Below, one piece after another: positions 7,966 to 13,974 of a stretch of DNA of 13,974 nucleotides (its first letter is position 1; each line of letters begins with the position of its first letter). Source of the stretch: Thiomargarita sp. (GTDB taxonomy: Bacteria; Pseudomonadota; Gammaproteobacteria; Beggiatoales; Beggiatoaceae); contig JAGLFE010000041.1 of assembly GCA_023144675.1 (NCBI GenBank), positions 1 through 13,974 on the forward strand. Direction: 5' to 3'. A program made the position numbers and the translations under genes. The notes beneath the pieces were generated by a model. It saw only the letters and a list, made by a program, of their open reading frames with translations. It was not told the DNA's origin and searched no databases.

Positions 7966-9966
7966 TTAACGTTTTTTGTAAGGATAAGTTGATAGCGAAA
8001 TACCAGTTTTTATAGTATCGAAATTTGGATGATTATTTAGAAAGTCATCTGGATAATAACCAAAACTAAGTGCATGTTGTAACTTTAACAATCTCATTTG
8101 CTTGACTAAAGTTTCACTGGCAATAGGACGATTATTATGACGCCAATCAACACTTTGTAATTCAAATACCGTTTTCTTTAAACCTTGTGGATAGCTTGCA
8201 ACTACCGAAACTAACCGTTTCAACCATTCTTGGGGATTTTCTGCATTTTCCATATAAGGCATAGCCATCAAGGCAACATAATCATAATGTTTCAAAAAAA
8301 CCTCCATTGATTGGGCAAACCATTCTTCAGAATCAGGATTAAGTACTGCTTCTGCGTACATATTACGCACTATTCCCTTAGTTGGTATGCGATAAAAACT
8401 AGCTTTTTTGGCTAATTCTTCGGTAAAATGAACTAGAAATTCTGTTTTAAGACGTGTCCAGCGTGCCATCAATTCAGGATTATTGCGAATTACTTCAATA
8501 TTAGTTGGTAAACCATTTTTTGCGTAAAAATCTAATGCTTCAGGACTTGCATCTTCAAAGTCGGTAAGATAGGCATCATCATGAAATAATAATCCAGAAA
8601 ACCAGGAATGTTTTGCTAAATCTTGATAAATTTCACCAATAATTTTGCGGGTTTCTGGTTTAAAAGGCGATAAACGAGTATAATTTTCACGACTTAGTTG
8701 GATTTTACCATTATGAGATTCTTGAATTTGCAAAGCTTTAAATTTTTTATTATCAGGCAATTTAAAAGAAAGTACTGGCATCCAAGCGAATACATCGACG
8801 AAAGCCCTTGAATGCAGTTGCCAAGCTGCTCGACCAAATAAATCTGCTCTCATGGGTAAATGACGATTAGGAAAATAAAGTGAATCTGCAACACCATCAC
8901 CATCTGGATCAGCGAAAGCTTGCAAATAAACGGTGTTAATATCCATTTGAAATATACGTTGTATCAATTTACCTAAATTTTTTTCTTGTTGTTTTGGATC
9001 TGGGTCATAAACGTAATCCAAGTCAACATGGATAACCCGAATTGGATCAATTTTTGTCCAAAAACGAAAATGCCAAACTAAATCACTAGTTTTAATGTTC
9101 ATTGAAATAAGGAAACGCCTAACCCATTTTAATTCTGAAGCAGGAGTAACGGGAGCATATCCACTTTCTAAAGTCATAGTAATAGGCATACCTGCCGCTA
9201 TAGCAGCATCTACGGATAAGCCATTAAAATGTCCATAGGGCCAAACCATGACTCTAGGTTTAATCCCAGTATATTTTTCAATAACTTCAGAGCTTTTTTT
9301 CAAGTCTTCATAAATGCGTTGTTTATAATCTGCATCTGTTTCATAACCTGTTTCCGCATCATAATGGCGAGATACTGCGGCAGCTTGAGTGTTTCCCTGA
9401 GAATTGGAAGTTATACCCCGATGCAGATTATAACTATGAGAAGCTATTTCTACCAATCCAGATGCTTGCATTTCACGAACTTGTTCCCAAGTTACTAAAT
9501 GTTTTCGGGATTTTAATTTTGTTCCATATTGAAAACTTTCATTTAAAGGCTTCTCCATCCAACTGCCGACAACTGCTAGCACTGCGGGAAAATTATATAA
9601 TTTTAATAGTGGAAAAATTTTGTGGTAAAAACTATTGTAACCATCATCAAAAGTAATTAAAACCGCTTTATCTGGTAATAATCGAATCCCATCTCGAGTT
9701 GCCAATATATCATCAACACTGATAGGATTATAGCCCTTTGACTTTAACCAAGCAAAATGTTTACCTAAAGTAAGAGTGCTTACGGACATAGTATCTGGGT
9801 CTAAATCACCAACTACATCATCACGAACGTCATGGTAGCATAATGCCTGGAAAGATTCATTTTTAATGTATTTTTGTAGTTCAGCTAATGGAACTGCCCA
9901 ACTTTTAGGCATACTAATAGCAAATAATAAACTAATAATTGCCAATTGTTTTAATAATTTAAGCAT
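7966..9966 (-). CDS. pgaB: Poly-beta-1,6-GlcNAc N-deacetylase PgaB
   Basis: PgaB removes some N-acetyl groups from PNAG in the periplasm, which is needed for export, and its C-terminal domain binds and can cleave the de-acetylated polymer. The 666 residues (672 in E. coli) show both domains. The deacetylase (~38-290) has YHDV at 44-47, TFDDGY at 105-110 (D107, D108), SHSYNLH at 176-182 (H177, H182) and WPYG at 242-245. The GHL13-type domain (~308-650) has HVDLDYVYD at 313-321, QAFADPDGDG at 349-358, PNRHLPMRADLF at 366-377 and FHDD at 461-464. A signal peptide spans 1-24 (SWA/VP). Unlike the E. coli protein it has no lipobox cysteine. The start is the ATG overlapping the pgaA stop (TAATG), with GGAG six bases before it; an upstream in-frame TTG at 9978 lies on the SD itself. 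Confidence 0.96.
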   Translation of the reverse strand: MLKLLKQLAIISLLFAISMPKSWAVPLAELQKYIKNESFQALCYHDVRDDVVGDLDPDTMSVSTLTLGKHFAWLKSKGYNPISVDDILATRDGIRLLPDKAVLITFDDGYNSFYHKIFPLLKLYNFPAVLAVVGSWMEKPLNESFQYGTKLKSRKHLVTWEQVREMQASGLVEIASHSYNLHRGITSNSQGNTQAAAVSRHYDAETGYETDADYKQRIYEDLKKSSEVIEKYTGIKPRVMVWPYGHFNGLSVDAAIAAGMPITMTLESGYAPVTPASELKWVRRFLISMNIKTSDLVWHFRFWTKIDPIRVIHVDLDYVYDPDPKQQEKNLGKLIQRIFQMDINTVYLQAFADPDGDGVADSLYFPNRHLPMRADLFGRAAWQLHSRAFVDVFAWMPVLSFKLPDNKKFKALQIQESHNGKIQLSRENYTRLSPFKPETRKIIGEIYQDLAKHSWFSGLLFHDDAYLTDFEDASPEALDFYAKNGLPTNIEVIRNNPELMARWTRLKTEFLVHFTEELAKKASFYRIPTKGIVRNMYAEAVLNPDSEEWFAQSMEVFLKHYDYVALMAMPYMENAENPQEWLKRLVSVVASYPQGLKKTVFELQSVDWRHNNRPIASETLVKQMRLLKLQHALSFGYYPDDFLNNHPNFDTIKTGISLSTYPYKKR

Positions 9967-12900
9967 TAAAATCTCCAATGTAGTCCCATATAAATGTGTT
10001 TTGTATATTCAGTATCTATATCATAAGTCCTTCTCAAGTAATTTATACCATAAAAAAGACTAAATGTTTCACCAAAAGTCCAATCATGTGCATAATTTAA
10101 TCCAGCAATGAAACTATTGCCAAAATCTTGTTGCCAATGATTGCCAAAACTTACTTTGAAATTTTGCCATAACAATTTTTCATAAGATTTAAATCCAACC
10201 CATCTATTATCAATACCTGCTTCTACAAAAATATCTTGTTTCGGATTAAAATAAGGTGCATACGCCATTCGGTGATTATTTTCAAAATGCAAATATCCAT
10301 GTAAATTTAATTTGTAATTAGGTTTAACAATTATATTTTGAAAACCATTAGCATTAATATTATATCGCTGGTTGCCATCGGAAAATTTAAGCGATTTTAG
10401 ATTCACATTTATATTTTTACGTTCATTAGTACGATAAGCTATGGATAATTCTAATGATTTAGCCTCAATTCCCTGAAAATAGGCTCGCAATGGTATGTCG
10501 GTGGAAAAGGTATTGGCTTTCGCGGTTAAGTTCCAATAATCATCTTTACGCCAATTTCCCCAAACACGTATGCCTTTATCTCTACCAGTTAATCGTTGTT
10601 GAGAAATTTCTGCACCCAATTTATATTTTGGAATTTCATAGTTTAAACCTACACCTAGTCGTTCGTGTTTATCTTTGCCTTCAGGGAAAACTGATTGGCT
10701 ATAATAAGCCCGAATAAATGGACGATAGCGATTATCAATTAGATGGCTCGACCAAGTAGTTTCTAATTCCCATTCTTCACCACTTAATTCCGCACCAGAA
10801 GAACGCCAACCCGAATTAACCATTAATTGTGGTGTAGTATATGCTTTCCAAGTAGCTTGCAATTCTTCAATTTCAGGTTCATCTGGATATAAATCAGTTA
10901 AAGCAAGTACTTCCTGTTCTGCTGCTTGAAACATATTTAAATCTAAGAAAACTCGAGTGCGCATAATTCGAGCATAAGAATGATTGGGATCACCTGCTAA
11001 TATCAAGTCAAATTCTTCACGAGCGCGTTCTTCCCAACCACGCCAGTAATATATAGTCGCCACGCTTTGTTGAATATCAGAATTATTAGGGGCTTTTATC
11101 AGCATGGTTTCTAAACGTTGTTGCGCTTCATCCAATAAATCCGCATAAGCACGAGCCATTGCTGCTTTCACGGCTGCACTAACTTTAAAACTATTTTTTT
11201 CCACTAAACTAGGATTTTTGCTATAACGCCAAGTTGCTGAATCTTTAGTTAATTGATCGATAGTTTTAAAAGCTTGTTGCCATTCATCATTTTCGATTAA
11301 TGCTAAATGTAATCCTAACTTGGCTTGAAATATTTCTTCACTATGTTTTGGACAGATTTCTATAGCTTTAGCATAATTATCTCGTATATATGCTGGTGGA
11401 TATTTCAAATTATGATAGGCATTACTAACAACAACCAACACATGGCAAGGTAATTCTATATTTTGCGGTAAACGGTTACGTTCATTAATTAATTCTTTAA
11501 CCAATCGTCGTTCAGAAAGCGCAAAAATCCGATTAAAACGAATATAATTAGGTATATTAGGACTATCCCAATTAGCCGCATCAAAACGTTGTTGTATCAT
11601 CTTGTCTAATTTAACTAAAGCCTGGTCAAGTTCAAGAAAACGTTCTTTTTCAGTACTTGGTGGAAATACAGCCCATTGAATTACTTGCGCACTCCACTTA
11701 TCTAATAATCTACTCCATTCACTGGCATCAAGTAAATCAGGATTAGCATCAGCTATTTCAAGTGCAATTTCCAAAGCACCTAATTCCACCGCAGTTAAAA
11801 TAAATAAGTACCGCATATCAAGGTTTTCTGGGGCTAATTCACGAATGCGATAGTACATAGACATTGCTTCTGCATAATTACGCCGTAATCGATAAACATA
11901 TCCCAAGGTAAATAGCACTTCTAAATTATCAGTGGCGGCTTTTCGTAAGGGTTTTAACATTTCTAGTGCGGCATCAATATCACCATTATCGGCTGTTTTG
12001 CGGGCTAAACCTACAAGTATTGGTATCTGTTCTGGGAAACGTTTAGCTGCTTCTTGGTAAATAGCTAATGTTTGATCATAACGTTTAAGTCGATGGGTTA
12101 TTTGAGCATAAGTTTCTATAATATAGGCAGGAGCTTTATTTAGCTCAATTTTGGATAATAATTCTAAGGCTTTTTCATCTTGTTCCGCCCAAGTGAGAAC
12201 TACTGCATAATCGTATAATACTATTTCAATTTTAGGATATAAGGCATATAATTTTTCAAATAAAACCACGGCTTGAGATAAATTAGAACCACCTAAACGA
12301 GCTAATTTAACATAGACTTTAGTTAAAGTAGCTGGTATTGCTAATTCTTTTTTAGGAAATTTTAGTAGAGAATCCAAAGTTGCAACTGCGGCTACAATTT
12401 CACCATTATCTACTTGACTATTAGCTAATCCCAATCGGAGAGATAAACGTTTTGGCTCCTTTTTTAGTGCAATTCGATAAAAAGATTGTGCGCTGGTAAA
12501 ATCTTCAAGTTTATAAGCAGCTTGAGCTAGTGCTTCTAAAACATATACTGGCGTTTTTTGCAATTTAAGTGGCTTGGCTAAAGTTAAAGCTTTTTTATAT
12601 TGTTCAGCCCAGGTTAATATAACCAAGTAGTCATGCAGTATTTCTTTATCTTTAGGATAATCCTTAGTAAGTCGCCGCATTGATTGAATCGCTTGATTAA
12701 GTTGTTTTCCACCAGTTCGAGCTAAAGCAAGGTAAGTATAAACAGCAGTTTGTTTAACTTCAGTATTTTTAGGAGATTGTTTAATTAATTTTGTTATTAA
12801 GCGGTTTGCTTTAGTAAATTGCTTTTTTTGCACCAATGCCCAAACTAATCCTAATTGGGCTGAAATATTTTCAGGAAAACGTTGAGTCATAGCACGATAA

Positions 12901-13712
12901 ATTTTTAAAGCCGAATCAAAATATTTTATTCTGCGAGCAGCCTGTCCCAAGGTTTCTAATACGTAAGCAGGTGTTTGTTGCAAATCCAATTTCGTTAATA
13001 AAGATAATGCTTTTTTATCCTGCTCTAACCAAGTTAGTGTTACGATATAGTCGTAAAAAATTTCCCGTTTATGTGGATATTGTTGAGCTAATTGTTTCAG
13101 TGATTTAACTGTCTGTTTAAGATTTTTACCTGAACGAGCTAATTGAATGTAAACATAATGCAAAGCTACCGCTATTTCATCATTTTCAGGATAAGTTTTT
13201 GCTAACGGTTTAAGTATTTCAATCGCTTGTGGAAACTTTCTTTGATCAGTAAGTGTTAATCCCAAACCTAGATGGGCTTGCAAGCGTTCAGGATAACGGC
13301 GTATAGCTATCTTATAAATAGAAGCAGCTCTTTCAAATTGTTTATCATCCCGCATCGCTTTGCCGACAGTTTCTAATACATAAGCTGGAACTTGTTCTAA
13401 ATCCAATTGCGATGAAAGTTGTGCCACTTGTTGATTTTGATTATCCCAAGTTAGAATAACCAAATAATCATAAAATATAGCTAATCTATCAGGATTATGA
13501 GTAACTAATTCTTGAAAAATATCTATAGCTTGTTTCAGTTTATCTCCACCACTTCGAGCTAGAGTCAATGCTTCTCGATAACGTTGCTCCACACTGGCTT
13601 CATTATCTGAATTAGCCATAGCAGAGAAACTACATAAGCAAAATATAAAAAATGTGTATATCCAGTTTAATTTAATTTTGGAAATAGTTTTTTTGAGATT
13701 ATTATTTTTCAT
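9966..13712 (-). CDS. pgaA: PNAG outer-membrane export porin PgaA, enlarged periplasmic TPR region
   Basis: PgaA carries de-acetylated PNAG through the periplasm and across the outer membrane. Residues 1-33 are a signal peptide (basic start, hydrophobic 17-30, AMA/NS). Residues ~45-600 are four tandem ~140-residue modules, each with LAR-x-G (51, 191, 330, 470), a DYxVxLTW box (82, 221, 361, 501) and P-x-Y-hydrophobic-hydrophobic-E (109, 248, 388, 528). Residues ~600-955 are further TPR-like helices resembling the E. coli region that contacts PgaB. Residues ~962-1248 form the beta-barrel, with DIPLRAYFQG (1072-1081), NERKN, FSDGNQRYN and a C-terminal aromatic (WRF). At 1248 residues it is much longer than E. 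coli PgaA (807). It is the first gene of the operon and overlaps pgaB by one base. The start has no Shine-Dalgarno sequence and is preceded by a hairpin. Confidence 0.95.
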   Translation of the reverse strand: MKNNNLKKTISKIKLNWIYTFFIFCLCSFSAMANSDNEASVEQRYREALTLARSGGDKLKQAIDIFQELVTHNPDRLAIFYDYLVILTWDNQNQQVAQLSSQLDLEQVPAYVLETVGKAMRDDKQFERAASIYKIAIRRYPERLQAHLGLGLTLTDQRKFPQAIEILKPLAKTYPENDEIAVALHYVYIQLARSGKNLKQTVKSLKQLAQQYPHKREIFYDYIVTLTWLEQDKKALSLLTKLDLQQTPAYVLETLGQAARRIKYFDSALKIYRAMTQRFPENISAQLGLVWALVQKKQFTKANRLITKLIKQSPKNTEVKQTAVYTYLALARTGGKQLNQAIQSMRRLTKDYPKDKEILHDYLVILTWAEQYKKALTLAKPLKLQKTPVYVLEALAQAAYKLEDFTSAQSFYRIALKKEPKRLSLRLGLANSQVDNGEIVAAVATLDSLLKFPKKELAIPATLTKVYVKLARLGGSNLSQAVVLFEKLYALYPKIEIVLYDYAVVLTWAEQDEKALELLSKIELNKAPAYIIETYAQITHRLKRYDQTLAIYQEAAKRFPEQIPILVGLARKTADNGDIDAALEMLKPLRKAATDNLEVLFTLGYVYRLRRNYAEAMSMYYRIRELAPENLDMRYLFILTAVELGALEIALEIADANPDLLDASEWSRLLDKWSAQVIQWAVFPPSTEKERFLELDQALVKLDKMIQQRFDAANWDSPNIPNYIRFNRIFALSERRLVKELINERNRLPQNIELPCHVLVVVSNAYHNLKYPPAYIRDNYAKAIEICPKHSEEIFQAKLGLHLALIENDEWQQAFKTIDQLTKDSATWRYSKNPSLVEKNSFKVSAAVKAAMARAYADLLDEAQQRLETMLIKAPNNSDIQQSVATIYYWRGWEERAREEFDLILAGDPNHSYARIMRTRVFLDLNMFQAAEQEVLALTDLYPDEPEIEELQATWKAYTTPQLMVNSGWRSSGAELSGEEWELETTWSSHLIDNRYRPFIRAYYSQSVFPEGKDKHERLGVGLNYEIPKYKLGAEISQQRLTGRDKGIRVWGNWRKDDYWNLTAKANTFSTDIPLRAYFQGIEAKSLELSIAYRTNERKNINVNLKSLKFSDGNQRYNINANGFQNIIVKPNYKLNLHGYLHFENNHRMAYAPYFNPKQDIFVEAGIDNRWVGFKSYEKLLWQNFKVSFGNHWQQDFGNSFIAGLNYAHDWTFGETFSLFYGINYLRRTYDIDTEYTKHIYMGLHWRF
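9973..9976 (-). promoter_or_regulatory. Ribosome binding site deciding the pgaB start
   Basis: GGAG stands six bases before the ATG at 9966-9964 on the minus strand, inside the last codons of pgaA. This favours translationally coupled initiation at the TAATG overlap and argues against the TTG at 9978. Confidence 0.7.
11913..13580 (-). repeat. Four tandem ~420-bp modules in pgaA
   Basis: The codons for residues ~45-600 consist of four copies of one ~140-residue unit (spacings 139-140 residues between LAR motifs and between DYxVxLTW motifs). E. coli PgaA has one recognisable copy near its N-terminus. Copies have diverged in sequence, so the expansion is old compared with the 138-bp repeats of the zinc-ribbon/TPR gene. 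Confidence 0.85.
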
Positions 13713-13793
13713 TTCAATTTTTGAATTGATAGGATTTAAAGTAGTTCTGTGTTATTAATTTCTGTGATTAAAAAAATCACTATAATAATATTC
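13713..13793 (-). promoter_or_regulatory. pgaA leader: hairpins and paired direct repeats
   Basis: Three structures are visible. A hairpin, TCAATT/AATTGA (13714-13719 and 13724-13729, 4-base loop), ends one base before the pgaA ATG. Two TTCTGTG boxes (plus-strand reading, 13745-13751 and 13760-13766) are 15 bp apart. An inverted repeat, GTGATT/AATCAC (13764-13769 and 13775-13780), overlaps the second box. AT-rich -10-like sequence (TATTAT) lies near 13783-13793 on the minus strand, without a clear -35. No GGA motif occurs in the ~88 bases before the start, so the multi-site CsrA control known for the E. coli pgaA leader is not apparent. Confidence 0.4.
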
Positions 13794-13815
13794 GGGAGTT
13801 CTGAATAAAGTAGTG
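13794..13815 (+). repeat. Dispersed repeat, right copy 1
   Basis: GGGAGTTCTGAATAAAGTAGTG matches 13935-13957 except for one missing base and two substitutions, in the same orientation and 141 bp apart. It stands between the pgaA leader and the broken zinc-ribbon gene. Confidence 0.6.
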
Positions 13816-13852
13816 TTGTATAATATAATTTTGAAAAAAGAATGGGGTAAAA

Positions 13853-13900
13853 ATGAATTGTCTAAATTGTAACTCAGAAAATATAGGACTTACGCATTGA
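13853..13900 (+). pseudogene. Broken zinc-ribbon (IS1/InsA-like) gene start
   Basis: An ATG with GGGG nearby upstream (13844-13847) and a TATAAT at 13819-13824 opens a reading frame giving MNCLNCNSENI, a CxxC zinc-ribbon start aligning with MYCPICGGGYI of the gene at 272. At residue 11-12 the sequence passes into TAGGACTTACGCA and stops after GLTH. The second cysteine pair is missing, so this looks like a zinc-ribbon gene interrupted by a mobile-element end. Only 15 codons are left, so chance similarity cannot be excluded. Confidence 0.5.
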
Positions 13901-13944
13901 CAAAAGTATTATAATATGAATCAGTAAAATAATTGGGTAGTCCT
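13884..13944. mobile_element. Probable mobile-element end or small MITE-like remnant
   Basis: TAGGACTTACGCATTGAC (13884-13901) resembles terminal sequences of IS elements common in AT-rich Beggiatoaceae and cyanobacterial genomes (from memory, unchecked). About 60 bp on, GGGTAGTCCT (13935-13944) forms an imperfect inverted match: GGGT-AGTCCT against GCGTAAGTCCT. No transposase is encoded between them. It could be a very short non-autonomous element, or a solo end with flanking repeat. Confidence 0.4.
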
Positions 13945-13957
13945 GAACAAAGTAGTG
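13935..13957 (+). repeat. Dispersed repeat, right copy 2
   Basis: GGGTAGTCCTGAACAAAGTAGTG is a direct copy of 13794-13815 and an inverted copy of the left window edge (17 of 21 bases). Its first ten bases overlap the end of the possible mobile element. Confidence 0.6.
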
Positions 13958-13974
13958 ATGGTCTCAAAAAACCT

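Noticed and set aside
9967..9978. pgaB start at the TTG, adding four residues
   Set aside because: The GGAG ribosome binding site lies inside it and is well placed for the ATG at 9966, which also gives a normal signal peptide.
9229..10063. Three plus-strand open frames opposite pgaB and the pgaA end
   Set aside because: They are reverse shadows of conserved PgaB/PgaA coding sequence with no independent support.
10490..10717. Plus-strand open frame opposite the PgaA beta-barrel
   Set aside because: It is a shadow of strongly conserved barrel coding sequence.
13897..13915. TTGACA plus TATAAT as a promoter reading right
   Set aside because: The boxes are only 7 bp apart; a sigma-70 promoter needs about 17.

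Overview
The window reads as a chromosomal piece of an AT-rich Gram-negative proteobacterium. The evidence is a full-length two-headed GlnE and a complete poly-beta-1,6-N-acetylglucosamine (PNAG) export operon with an outer-membrane porin. The low GC, the large repeat proteins and the TAGGACTTACGCA-type mobile-element end would suit a filamentous sulfur bacterium of the Beggiatoa/Thiotrichales type, but that placement is inference. No rRNA, tRNA or CRISPR array was seen.

Layout: 1-271 is AT-rich and holds a dispersed repeat and palindromes. 272-2902 (+) encodes a protein joining an IS1/InsA-like zinc ribbon to about 14 TPR-like repeats with a 46-residue period. It ends in a Rho-independent terminator. 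All later main genes are on the minus strand. glnE occupies 3042-5942. Reading leftwards, pgaA (13712-9966), pgaB (9966-7966), pgaC (7854-6601) and pgaD (6570-6124) form one operon, ended by a minus-strand terminator at 5996-6031 that separates it from glnE. The right edge (13713-13974) holds the pgaA leader, a short broken zinc-ribbon gene, copies of the repeat also found at position 1, and a probable mobile-element end.

How the genes work together: PgaC and PgaD form the inner-membrane, c-di-GMP-responsive synthase that polymerises UDP-GlcNAc. PgaB partly de-N-acetylates the chain in the periplasm and carries a glycoside-hydrolase-like C-terminal domain. PgaA guides the chain through periplasmic TPRs to its beta-barrel. 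All four show their family motifs. PgaA is strikingly enlarged: 1248 residues against 807 in E. coli. The excess matches three extra copies of a ~140-residue N-terminal TPR module, so four tandem modules are present where E. coli has one.

No clearly new multi-gene system is evident. The most unusual items are the enlarged PgaA, the zinc-ribbon/TPR chimera with recently duplicated repeats, the second, broken zinc-ribbon start at the other end of the window, the edge repeats, and hairpins abutting the start codons of pgaA and pgaC, neither of which has a normal ribosome binding site.
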